DNA from: an uncultured Psychrobacter sp.
GTDB lineage: Bacteria; Pseudomonadota; Gammaproteobacteria; Pseudomonadales; Moraxellaceae
Length of the DNA stretch: 64,000 nucleotides
Direction of reading: 5' to 3'
Assembly: GCA_947489525.1 (NCBI GenBank)
Contig: CANLDW010000008.1
Coordinates: forward strand, 1 to 64,000
Made by a program: the position numbers and the translations under genes. The notes beneath the pieces are model-generated. The model did not search any database. It saw only the letters and a list, made by a program, of their open reading frames with translations, and had not been told where the DNA came from. Within the stretch, counting starts at the first letter, position 1; each line of letters begins with the position of its first letter. Positions 37,369 to 45,480 of this stretch are shown here, in pieces.

Positions 37369-39843
37369 ATGACGAATAGAATCTTGAGTCGGCGCGCGCC
37401 TGCGTACGCCCTGTTAAGCGCAGCGATATCACTAGGGTTATATGGCTGCTCAGACAACGATATTGACATCAGTGAAAATGATATAAACCCACCCACTGCC
37501 AACTATGCGGCAAGTATTCAACGCACCGAGTTTGGTATTCCTCATATTACCGCTGATGACTACAAGGGATTAGGCTATGGGGTGGGTTATGCGTTTGCCG
37601 AAGATAATATCTGTTCACTAGCGCGCGAGCTGGTGGTGGCAAGCGGTCAAAGCATGCTGTATTTAGGCGACGAGGGCAACATTGCAAGCGACGTCTTTTA
37701 TACTTGGTATAACTCCCCTGAGAGACGTGCTAGCTTTTTGGCGGCGCAAGATCCTGAGGTCATTGATGCTGTTACCGGTTATGCAGCAGGTTATAGCCGC
37801 TACGTACGTGACACGGGCGTTGATAATATCGAAGACCCAGCCTGCGCTGGCGCCGAGTGGGTACGTGAGATCGATATTAATGATCTATTAGCAGTCTACG
37901 GCAAAGCTAACCTACGTGGTGGACTCTCAAACTTCGTAGGACCGATTGTAGCGGCTACTCCGCCTCTAGCAAATAGCGTGATGGGTAGCTCTCGGATGCA
38001 TAGTGTCCAGCTAGACTCCATCGTAGAGGCTGCGCCTAAGTTCGATATGACAACCATCAATGTCATGGATGGCGGTAGCAACGCCTACGCTTTTGGTAGC
38101 GAGGTGACTGGTAAAGACAGCGGAGTTATGTATGGCAATCCTCATGAGCCGTGGAACGGTGTTCAGCGCTTCTATGAGTTTCATCTGACTCTGCCAGGTG
38201 AGCTTGATGTAATGGGCTCAGCGCAGCAAGGTCAACCTTTTATCAACATTGGTTTTAACAAAGATGTCGCGTGGAGCCATACGGTATCGACGGCCAAACG
38301 CTTTACCCTTTACCAACTTAGTTTGGTAGAGGGTGACCCTATGAAGTACAACTACCAAAACAGCAGTGGCGTCCTTGAACAACGCGATATCGAAAAGGTG
38401 GATGTTACTGTTCAGCTACCTAACAATCAAACGATCGTTCGACCCTTGTATTTATCTCAATATGGACCGATGCTAAACGTCAAACTACTCAATGGCCTAC
38501 TGCCGGCTTGGGGCGACAACAACCTTGCTTTTACTATTCGTGATGCTGCTTCAGAGAATCCACGCGCCCTTAATCAATGGCGTAGTATGAACCAAGCGAC
38601 TAGCGTTGAGGACTTAGTGGATAAAATGCAGGACATTCTGGGTCTAGGCTTTGTGAATACTATTGCAACTGACCGCTACGGCAAAGCACTGTACGCTGAC
38701 ATCTCAACCGTCCCTCATGTGAGCAAAGAAAAGCTTGAAGCTTGTAGTGCGAATGCTGGTCCCTTCTTAGGGGCTTTAGTTGCAGCTGACCTGCCTGCAC
38801 TAAATGGTAGTACAGCGAGCTGTGAATGGGGCAAGGATGCTGACTCGCCACAAGCGGGTATCTTTGGACGCTCAAATCTGCCATTTTTGGTTCGTGATGA
38901 CTATGTTACCAACTCAAACGATAGCTATTGGTTAAGCAATCCAGAGGAGCCATTGACAGGTTTCTCGCCACTATTACGTCGACGCTTAACACCTTTTTTA
39001 GGCGCAAATCCTGTAGACGGTGTGCCTTTATTAATGCGCACTCGTATGGGACTGACTCAAGTGCTCGATCGACTCTCTAATGAAGATGATCTAGGCGGAA
39101 CGACCTTTGATTTAGACAACCTACAACAGGTCGTCTACGGCAATCGTAGCTATGTGGCCGAGTTGGTGCTTGATGATGTCTTAGCGGACTGTAATGCTAA
39201 CCCTGTCCTGCCATTAACAGATGGTGGGTCGATCGATGCCGCGCAAGCCTGTCAAGTGTTAAGCAATTGGGATCGCCGTAACAATCTCGATAGCAGGGGC
39301 GCGCACGTCTTTAGAGAGTTTTGGGAAAACGTCAACTTCGTTGAGACCACTGACAGTGTTTTCAGCGTTAAATTTGACGTTAACAATCCGATTAATACGC
39401 CACGTGACCTTATTATAAACACGGATACACGCCGCGCTCTAGGCGACGCTATTAATTACTTCAATACTAAAGGCGTCGCGCTTGATGCTACTTTAGGTAG
39501 CGTACAATACGTGTTTGATGCTGGTATGAATAATGAGCGTATACCAATGCACGGCGGACAAGGCCGTGAAGGTGTCTTTAATGTCGCCAGAGGTCCAGGT
39601 CCTAATAGTGATGGCAACTACATCATTAATAATGGCCCGACTTATATGCAAACGGTGACTTTCGATGATAGAGGGCCTGTCGCCGAAGCTTTATTAGCTT
39701 ACTCACAAGCAGCGGATCCTACACGTCCCTTCCATCGTGATCAGACGCGGCGTTACTCAGCTAAAGATTGGATACGTCTACCGTTTAGCGCTAATGAAAT
39801 CGCTGAACAAGCCATAGGTACGAAGCTTGAATTAAGCGAGTAA
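37369..39843 (+). CDS. Penicillin acylase-family Ntn-hydrolase (lipoprotein)
   Basis: An 824-residue precursor of the S45 penicillin/AHL/cephalosporin acylase family. The signal region ends in a lipobox-like LYGC (Cys about residue 27), so it is probably an envelope lipoprotein. The alpha part begins IQRTEFGIPHITADDYKGLG with YGVGYAFAEDN. Autoproteolysis is predicted before Ser237 in DGGSNAYAFG, generating the N-terminal nucleophile of the beta chain; MYGNPHEPW, LPGELDVMGSAQQGQPFINI and FNKDVAWSHT follow as in the family. The substrate (acyl-homoserine lactone, beta-lactam or other amide) cannot be read from sequence. It is monocistronic with its own terminator. Confidence 0.88.
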   Translation: MTNRILSRRAPAYALLSAAISLGLYGCSDNDIDISENDINPPTANYAASIQRTEFGIPHITADDYKGLGYGVGYAFAEDNICSLARELVVASGQSMLYLGDEGNIASDVFYTWYNSPERRASFLAAQDPEVIDAVTGYAAGYSRYVRDTGVDNIEDPACAGAEWVREIDINDLLAVYGKANLRGGLSNFVGPIVAATPPLANSVMGSSRMHSVQLDSIVEAAPKFDMTTINVMDGGSNAYAFGSEVTGKDSGVMYGNPHEPWNGVQRFYEFHLTLPGELDVMGSAQQGQPFINIGFNKDVAWSHTVSTAKRFTLYQLSLVEGDPMKYNYQNSSGVLEQRDIEKVDVTVQLPNNQTIVRPLYLSQYGPMLNVKLLNGLLPAWGDNNLAFTIRDAASENPRALNQWRSMNQATSVEDLVDKMQDILGLGFVNTIATDRYGKALYADISTVPHVSKEKLEACSANAGPFLGALVAADLPALNGSTASCEWGKDADSPQAGIFGRSNLPFLVRDDYVTNSNDSYWLSNPEEPLTGFSPLLRRRLTPFLGANPVDGVPLLMRTRMGLTQVLDRLSNEDDLGGTTFDLDNLQQVVYGNRSYVAELVLDDVLADCNANPVLPLTDGGSIDAAQACQVLSNWDRRNNLDSRGAHVFREFWENVNFVETTDSVFSVKFDVNNPINTPRDLIINTDTRRALGDAINYFNTKGVALDATLGSVQYVFDAGMNNERIPMHGGQGREGVFNVARGPGPNSDGNYIINNGPTYMQTVTFDDRGPVAEALLAYSQAADPTRPFHRDQTRRYSAKDWIRLPFSANEIAEQAIGTKLELSE

Positions 39844-39862
39844 TTTACTAGTTATCAGTCTA

Positions 39863-39888
39863 AAACCTCAGACCTGCTCTGAGGTTTT
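39863..39888 (+). terminator. Terminator after the acylase gene
   Basis: A perfect stem AAACCTCAGA (39863-39872) / TCTGAGGTTT (39878-39887) with loop CCTGC, followed by Ts. Confidence 0.9.
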
Positions 39889-40044
39889 TGCTTTTTAACA
39901 GTACTGCTTAAAATTATTCATAGTTGCTTATAGTTATCAGGCTACCAACCATATCTTGAGCCTATACCGGTAATACGGTCGCACACTTGTTCCCAATCAA
40001 CAAACAAGGCAAACTAATAAAAAATACAAAAATAAGGAGTACTT

Positions 40045-40214
40045 ATGACTGATATCAATTGGATCAACCGAGCCAAACCAAAGTGTTTAGTAGCGTCGAT
40101 GAGCTTTTAACTCAGCTGCAAGAGGTGTTTTTTATGACTATCAAGGACGAAATTACAAGCGATGAGCGGCAACGCTTGCAGGATTTTTTGGACAATGATG
40201 CATTTGGACAATGA
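40045..40214 (+). pseudogene. Frameshifted small gene, unknown function
   Basis: AAGGAG sits 5 bp before ATG 40045, which reads MTDINWINRAKPK and then stops after 21 codons at 40110. A different frame from 40083 continues in protein-like sequence, VFSSVDELLTQLQEVF then MTIKDEITSDERQRLQDFLD, to a stop at 40214. The likely lesion is a small insertion or deletion near 40080. The 3' end also carries a perfect 16-bp tandem duplication (40187-40202 and 40203-40218) that moves the stop codon. The amphipathic product resembles no family I know. Confidence 0.5.
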
Positions 40215-40393
40215 TGCATAGGACGCTAAGAGAAGTGTAAAAATAGTAAAACCAGTCAGCCACCCTAATCCTAGTAAGGATTTGCTATAATAAGGCTAAG
40301 TTTTAGTCATTAATACCACTTTGATACCTTTATTAAATAGCACTTAAACGAGCTACTTGATCAGTGATAAAAAGTTGGTATAAGGAATGTCCT

Positions 40394-41935
40394 ATGAGTG
40401 AAGTGAATAACAGTAGCCGTCCTCAGCAGCCCTATAATAACGCGGGCGCGGCGCCGACAACAACGCGTCCTATCGAAGAGATGCCTAACCCTTACGCGAG
40501 CATGCGCGGTAGTATTACTAGTAAGCAGTTGCCTGCATTCGATGAAGCGCTGATTAATAAGTACAATCGCTCAGGACCTCGTTATACTTCTTATCCAACC
40601 GCGTTGGAATTTACAGAGATACCCGATGATTTAGAGCGTAAAATACTCCAAAATCGCGAACCCCACGCGCCGCTGTCATTATACTTTCATATTCCCTTTT
40701 GTCGTCATCTTTGCTACTACTGCGCGTGTAATAAAATTATTACTAAAAAGAACAGTGACGCAGGCGATTATCTAGATTATCTGTTCAATGAAATTAAGCA
40801 AAAACGGCGTCTATTAGCGATGCCCACCGACCATAAACCTATCGTCAAACAACTACACTTAGGCGGCGGCACGCCTACGTTTTTGAGTGATGCTGAGATG
40901 GTACAACTTTGGGAATTTTTGGGTACGCAGTTTGATTTTTTGCCAGAAGACGAAGGCGATTATTCTATTGAGATTGATCCGCGTGAGCTGGGAGATAATA
41001 CCCTTAAAACGCTGCGCGATCTAGGTTTTAATCGCGTTAGCCTTGGGGTACAGGATTTGGATGAAACGGTACAAATTGCCGTCAACCGTGTCCATTCAGC
41101 CGAGCTGATTGAGAATGTACTGAACGAGGCGCGCGCTTTAGGGTTTCGCTCTATCAATCTAGATCTCATTTATGGTTTGCCGCATCAAACGCCAGCTACT
41201 TTTGCAAAAACAGTAGACCGTATTATCGAGATGTCGCCCGATCGCTTATCGGTATTTAACTACGCCCATCTTCCTGAACGCTTTAAAGCGCAGCGTCAGA
41301 TTAAAGATGAGGACCTGCCAAGCTCCAGTGATAAGCTCAAGATGCTGGGTAATACAATCAACACCCTGACCGAGGCTGGTTATCAATACATTGGTATCGA
41401 TCATTTCGCCAAGCCCGATGATGAGCTGGCAGTAGCTCAGCGCGCAGGTAAACTGCATCGTAACTTTCAAGGTTATACTATTATGGGCGATTGTGACTTG
41501 CTCGGCTTTGGCGTCTCAGCGATCAGCCAGATTGCTAATAGTCATACCCGCTATATTTTACAAAATGATACCGATCTGCAAGCGTATCAAGAGCGTATCA
41601 ACGTCGCTCTTAGCAATCCCAATATCTTACCTGCGGTCAAATACATCAAGACTTCAATCAAAGATCGCTTACGCGAGTACGTCATCATGAATCTGCTCTG
41701 CCATGACTATGTTGACTTTAAAGATATTAATCAAAAGTTTGGTATTGACGCGATTACCTACTTTATCGATGAGATTAAGCAATTAGGCGATATGCAAGAG
41801 GATAAGCTTGTTGATATAGATGCCGCGGGCATTCGAGTATTACCCAAAGGGCGCTTGTTAGGACGTAATGTAGCGATGGTGTTTGATGAGTATCTTGCCA
41901 GCAAAAATAAAGGTAGGTTTTCAAAAGTGATCTAA
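40394..41935 (+). CDS. hemN: Oxygen-independent coproporphyrinogen III oxidase
   Basis: A radical-SAM enzyme converting coproporphyrinogen III to protoporphyrinogen IX without oxygen, in haem synthesis. The 4Fe-4S Cys motif is in YFHIPFCRHLCYYCACNKI, preceded by GPRYTSYPTALEF, the HemN signature; GGGTPTFLS, EIDPRELG, SLGVQDLD and NLDLIYGLPHQT follow. The start at ATG 40394 (MSEVNNSSRP) with AAGGAA 6 bp upstream is preferred over 40364. The N-terminal 45 residues are a low-complexity Asn/Pro/Thr-rich extension. No clear FNR/Anr box was found upstream. Confidence 0.95.
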   Translation: MSEVNNSSRPQQPYNNAGAAPTTTRPIEEMPNPYASMRGSITSKQLPAFDEALINKYNRSGPRYTSYPTALEFTEIPDDLERKILQNREPHAPLSLYFHIPFCRHLCYYCACNKIITKKNSDAGDYLDYLFNEIKQKRRLLAMPTDHKPIVKQLHLGGGTPTFLSDAEMVQLWEFLGTQFDFLPEDEGDYSIEIDPRELGDNTLKTLRDLGFNRVSLGVQDLDETVQIAVNRVHSAELIENVLNEARALGFRSINLDLIYGLPHQTPATFAKTVDRIIEMSPDRLSVFNYAHLPERFKAQRQIKDEDLPSSSDKLKMLGNTINTLTEAGYQYIGIDHFAKPDDELAVAQRAGKLHRNFQGYTIMGDCDLLGFGVSAISQIANSHTRYILQNDTDLQAYQERINVALSNPNILPAVKYIKTSIKDRLREYVIMNLLCHDYVDFKDINQKFGIDAITYFIDEIKQLGDMQEDKLVDIDAAGIRVLPKGRLLGRNVAMVFDEYLASKNKGRFSKVI

Positions 41936-41985
41936 ACTGTTTAAAAGTTAAGGTATAAAATGTAAAGTATAAAACATAAAAAAAG

Positions 41986-42014
41986 ACCTCAGTTCAAAAA
42001 TTTGAGGTTTTTTT
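41986..42014. terminator. Terminator between hemN and the SPFH gene
   Basis: ACCTCA (41986-41991) pairs with TGAGGT (42003-42008), flanked by A-runs and a T-tract, so it can serve both convergent genes. Confidence 0.72.
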
Positions 42015-42029
42015 CGAGCGAAAGACGCT

Positions 42030-42911
42030 TTAGACTTTTAGCTTATCACCCACCATGCCTTTTACCGTACTTAGAATATCAGCTGGCAGAACCACCATTT
42101 TTGAATTATCAGATTCGGCCAGTTGACGGATCGACTTGATGTACTGTTCTCCGAGCAAATAGACAATAGGCATCTCTTCATCGCCCATCGCAGCGGTAAT
42201 TAATCGGATGGACTCCTCAGAACCTCGAGCCAACACCACTTGCGCTTCTGCATCACGACGTGAGGCTTCTAAGCGACCGTCGGCCTCCAAAATAGCCGCT
42301 TGCTTTTGACCATCGGCGCGCGTAACCGTTGCTCGGCGTAAACGCTCCGCCGCTGCTTGCTCTTCCATTGACGCTTGCATGGTTGATGACGGGTTAATAT
42401 CTTGGATCTCAACCGTTTTGAGGGTGATACCCCAGTCTGCGATATCTTCTGATATGGCATGTTTGAGCATGGCCTTGATCTCGTCACGACTAGATAAGGC
42501 ATTATCAAGATCCATCTCACCTATGATGGAGCGTAGTGAGGTCTGTACTAAATTACGGATACCATACTCATAATCCTCAATACCGTAGACAGCTTTGTCT
42601 GGGCGCACGATATTAATATAAGCGACGGCATTGGCGATAATAACGACGTTATCTCGGGTAATCACCTCTTGTGAGGGGATGTCTAATACAATATCCTTGG
42701 TTGTGACTTTATAGGCTACTCTGTCGATAAATGGAATAATCAAAGTCAGACCAGGCTCTAGCGTTTGATTGTATTTCCCTAGGCGCTGAACCACCCATTT
42801 ATAGCCTTGCGGTACAATACGCACCCCTTTAAACACAGTAAATGCAATTAGGGCGACTAACACCAGCATAACGATGCTCAGACTGTCCATACGGCTTATA
42901 ATACTATTCAT
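42030..42911 (-). CDS. SPFH/Band 7 (stomatin-like, QmcA-type) membrane protein
   Basis: A 293-residue protein with an N-terminal membrane anchor (about 12-30, IVMLVLVALIAFTVFKGV), the Band 7/PHB domain (IVPQGYKWVVQRLGKYNQTL to TLKTVEIQDINPSS), then an Ala/Glu/Arg-rich coiled coil (QAAAERLRRATVTRADGQKQ) and a short C-terminus. Such proteins oligomerise into membrane microdomain scaffolds and often partner an NfeD protein, whose gene lies immediately upstream on the same strand. The 162-bp gap between them contains a four-unit 14-bp tandem repeat. Confidence 0.92.
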   Translation of the reverse strand: MNSIISRMDSLSIVMLVLVALIAFTVFKGVRIVPQGYKWVVQRLGKYNQTLEPGLTLIIPFIDRVAYKVTTKDIVLDIPSQEVITRDNVVIIANAVAYINIVRPDKAVYGIEDYEYGIRNLVQTSLRSIIGEMDLDNALSSRDEIKAMLKHAISEDIADWGITLKTVEIQDINPSSTMQASMEEQAAAERLRRATVTRADGQKQAAILEADGRLEASRRDAEAQVVLARGSEESIRLITAAMGDEEMPIVYLLGEQYIKSIRQLAESDNSKMVVLPADILSTVKGMVGDKLKV

Positions 42912-42979
42912 AACGCTCTCCTTGAGCCATTGCTATTAAAGGCGCAGCAATGTTTTATGGGTTTGCTATTTTCACTTCG

Positions 42980-43035
42980 ATATCGTTACTTTTATATCGT
43001 TACTTTTATATCGTTACTTTTATATCGTTACTTAA
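42980..43035. repeat. 14-bp tandem repeat, four units
   Basis: Four head-to-tail copies of ATATCGTTACTTTT starting at 42980, 42994, 43008 and 43022; the last ends in AA instead of TT. It lies between nfeD and the SPFH gene and may vary in copy number by slippage. Confidence 0.9.
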
Positions 43036-43073
43036 GCATCTTAACCTTGCTATATTGCCTGCCCTACAACTCA

Positions 43074-43679
43074 CTATCGATCTGAAAACTTCTTATTAAG
43101 TCGTGTACGATCTAGATCTTCTTTATGTAGACTTAACTTGCTTTGCTTAACTTTACGGCTATTGAGCTCATATTCATTAATAGAGGGACGGTTAATATTG
43201 GTGGGCGCAGCAATGCGCTGTGTGGGAGCAACGATGAGCTCATTACCTGTAATGTCAGTGACAACCACTCTATCACCAATCTCTACGTGCTCATCCTTGG
43301 TGCGGCAAAACCATTCATCTGCACCGACGATAGGAACGTTAAAGCGTACGCGCCCAGGACTACCCGCCTGCGGCTTGACCACAATCATGCCCGTCTCACC
43401 GATGATAACACTACCGCCTAGTCCTGCCTTTGTACGATCAACCGATAGCGGCTTGATGTATTTAACCCAAGCGAACATAAATAGTACCGACAAGCTCAGC
43501 CAGATAATCACTTGTAGTACCAAAGGTACAGGTAATAACCAAGACAAGGCTGCGACGAGGACAGCGGCAGCACCAAACCAAAGGCTCGCAAAAGTAGGAA
43601 TAAATATCTCAGCAATCATCAGTAAAAAACCCAGTACTAACCAGTGCCAAGGTTCAATCATCCAAATCGTCTCAATCAT
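43074..43679 (-). CDS. NfeD-family membrane protein
   Basis: A 201-residue protein with two or three N-terminal transmembrane helices (WHWLVLGFLLMIAEIFIPTF, LVAALSWLLPVPLVLQVIIW, SLSVLFMFAWV) and a C-terminal OB-fold domain (GETGMIVVKPQAGSPGRVRF to DRVVVTDITGNELIVAP), the layout of short NfeD (NfeD1b-like). An extra basic tail (about 165-201) follows. NfeD proteins pair with SPFH proteins in membrane organisation, and the SPFH gene is next on the same strand. Confidence 0.9.
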   Translation of the reverse strand: MIETIWMIEPWHWLVLGFLLMIAEIFIPTFASLWFGAAAVLVAALSWLLPVPLVLQVIIWLSLSVLFMFAWVKYIKPLSVDRTKAGLGGSVIIGETGMIVVKPQAGSPGRVRFNVPIVGADEWFCRTKDEHVEIGDRVVVTDITGNELIVAPTQRIAAPTNINRPSINEYELNSRKVKQSKLSLHKEDLDRTRLNKKFSDR

Positions 43680-43814
43680 TGCTGTATCCTCTTACATTCC
43701 TACCTTTAATGTAGCACAGTTAAGCGACTACTATTATCTTAAAAATCAATAATATACTGTTATTTATGGCTTAAAGGTATTGACAATCTAAAAGTTATTA
43801 ATAGGGTTGAACGC

Positions 43815-43846
43815 AAAAAAAACGACCGCCTAAGCGATCGTTTTTT
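43815..43846 (-). terminator. Terminator of the first beta-barrel gene
   Basis: The hairpin ACGATCGC/GCGGTCGT (minus strand) carries a G-U pair only when read leftward, and is flanked by A- and T-runs. Its core CGACCGCCTAAGCGATCG recurs exactly at 44584-44602. Confidence 0.85.
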
Positions 43847-43871
43847 CACTAGTTTATGACATCGACGCATT

Positions 43872-44435
43872 TTAGAAGTTTAAGTGCGCGCCAAGTGTTA
43901 ATAACTCGGCATCAGCGTCGCTATCGGTAAGGGCATACTCAAGTTCAACAGCGAAATCTGGATTGATAGAATACCCAAGACCAATACCACCAGCGACGCC
44001 AGTATCATCTGAACTATCGTCATAAGAACCACCGAACCCGTCATCTATAGAGATGTCGACTTCCGTTTTAGCAATACCTAATTTACCTTTAGCGTATATA
44101 CCTGCGGCATTTGGGAAGAAATAACGATAAGTACCATAAGCACCGTACGTTTTTACGTCATATTCTCCATCAATGCCGTCAAACTCAAAATCAGCATCGC
44201 TTGAACCGACATACTCAACTTCGATACCAAAGTTTGGATCAAACTTATAGCCGCCATAAACGCCATAAGCAGTAGCGTCATCTAGATCATCAAGACCATC
44301 ATCATCTAAATAGAACTGACCAACTTTTAGACCAGCATACATCTGTCCATTACCAAAAGTGGTAGCAGCATGGGCGCTAACACTCAATACAGAACTACCG
44401 ACTAACACGAGTAACATTTTTTGGAACTTGTTCAT
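43872..44435 (-). CDS. Outer-membrane beta-barrel protein, paralogue 1
   Basis: A 187-residue small porin-like protein (OmpA-transmembrane/PF13505-like). A signal peptide of about 23 residues ends in SAHA. The mature part alternates amphipathic strands rich in Gly, Tyr and acidic residues (AYGVYGGYKFDPNFGIEVEY; AYGTYRYFFPNAAGIYAKGK; GVAGGIGLGYSINPDFAVEL) and ends in a terminal Phe (LGAHLNF), the Bam recognition signature. Roughly eight strands are expected. It shares extensive sequence with the gene at 44637-45179, a tandem duplicate. Confidence 0.88.
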   Translation of the reverse strand: MNKFQKMLLVLVGSSVLSVSAHAATTFGNGQMYAGLKVGQFYLDDDGLDDLDDATAYGVYGGYKFDPNFGIEVEYVGSSDADFEFDGIDGEYDVKTYGAYGTYRYFFPNAAGIYAKGKLGIAKTEVDISIDDGFGGSYDDSSDDTGVAGGIGLGYSINPDFAVELEYALTDSDADAELLTLGAHLNF

Positions 44436-44576
44436 TAATATACCTTAGTATTGAAGTTGATAAATAAACGACTTTTAATAAAATTTAGATAAGTTATTAA
44501 GCTCATTATTAAAAGTAAAGTCATAGTAACAAAATATTTCTAACGATACATATGTTTTTTATAAACTCTACAAGAC

Positions 44577-44607
44577 AAAAAAAACGACCGCCTAAGCGAT
44601 CGTTTGT
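44577..44607 (-). terminator. Terminator of the second beta-barrel gene
   Basis: It has the same hairpin core as at 43815-43846, placed equivalently downstream of the paralogue, with the T-tract interrupted (CGTTTGTTTG on the plus strand side). Confidence 0.8.
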
Positions 44608-44636
44608 TTGGAATATGGGTTTACAACCAGTTTAGG

Positions 44637-45179
44637 TTAGAACTTCAAGTGCGCACCGATAGTCCATAAATCGACATCGCTATCTAAGATATCGTACTCC
44701 GCTTCTACACTAAAATCTGGGTTTACTGAGTACCCTAGACCAATACCACCAGCGACGCCTGTATCATCAGATGATTCTGAATAACTAAATGAACCGGCAT
44801 CATAATCAGCTTCGAGTTCAGTTTTCGCAATACCTAGCTTACCTTTAGCATATAAGCCATTCGTATTTGGAAAGGCGTAACGGTAAGTACCATAAGCGCC
44901 ATAAGTCTTGGCATCTATGTCACCGCCTCTATAGTCAGCATCGTCTGAACCTACATATTCTACTTCTATACCAAAGTTAGGATCGAAGTTGTAACCGGCG
45001 TAGACACCATATGCAGTGGGATCATCAGCATCATCGACATCTAGGTCGAACTGACCTGCTTTGACACCGACGTATGGTTGACCTGTGTAGCCGTTCCCAT
45101 AAGTAATCGCAGCTTGTGCACCTACTGTCAACAATGAACCAGTCGCGAGTGCAATTAAAGTTTTATGTAGCATTTTCAT
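44637..45179 (-). CDS. Outer-membrane beta-barrel protein, paralogue 2
   Basis: A tandem paralogue of the preceding barrel. The start is set at ATG 45179 (MKMLHKTLIALATG), which has TAAGGAG 7 bp upstream; a longer reading to 45212 lacks such a site. A signal peptide ends near GAQA, followed by Gly/Tyr/Asp-rich strands (AYGVYAGYNFDPNFGIEVEY; AYGTYRYAFPNTNGLYAKGK; GVAGGIGLGYSVNPDFSVEA) and the terminal Phe in IGAHLKF. The acidic loops differ most between the copies (DADDPT versus DDGLDDLDDAT), as expected for surface-exposed parts. Confidence 0.88.
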   Translation of the reverse strand: MKMLHKTLIALATGSLLTVGAQAAITYGNGYTGQPYVGVKAGQFDLDVDDADDPTAYGVYAGYNFDPNFGIEVEYVGSDDADYRGGDIDAKTYGAYGTYRYAFPNTNGLYAKGKLGIAKTELEADYDAGSFSYSESSDDTGVAGGIGLGYSVNPDFSVEAEYDILDSDVDLWTIGAHLKF

Positions 45180-45480
45180 GTGAAGCTCCTTAAAATCATA
45201 ATGGACAAGCAAGTCATGTACTTATTTAGCTGTGCTTTTATCGCTATATCGCCCTGCTTGCTAACGATATATATATAGTAACCAAATATTTCAAAAACTG
45301 TGTCTGAGTTTGGGGACATGACAGTTAACATTTGCAATGGTTTCTCTTTGGTCAGGTTACAAAGTCATAGTTTTGAAATCTTTTGTTACATCTGACTGAT
45401 TTGCGCAACATCCTATTCTTTTATATAGACTGTAACTGTCAAATATAAAAAGTAGTCATCAGTACAAAGGAATGAATAAT

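Noticed and set aside
40321..40393. FNR/Anr box upstream of hemN
   Set aside because: TTGATCAGTGATAA keeps only the left half of TTGAT-N4-ATCAA; too weak to report.
42980..43035. CRISPR-like array
   Set aside because: The units are contiguous 14-mers without spacers, and no cas genes are present.
43138..43752. 204-codon open frame opposite nfeD
   Set aside because: Mirrors the real NfeD gene, whose helices and OB-fold are clear; the antisense translation is Ser/Thr-rich without motifs.
45301..45471. BirA operator upstream of bioF
   Set aside because: A GGTTACAA half-site is present but no properly spaced partner half was found.
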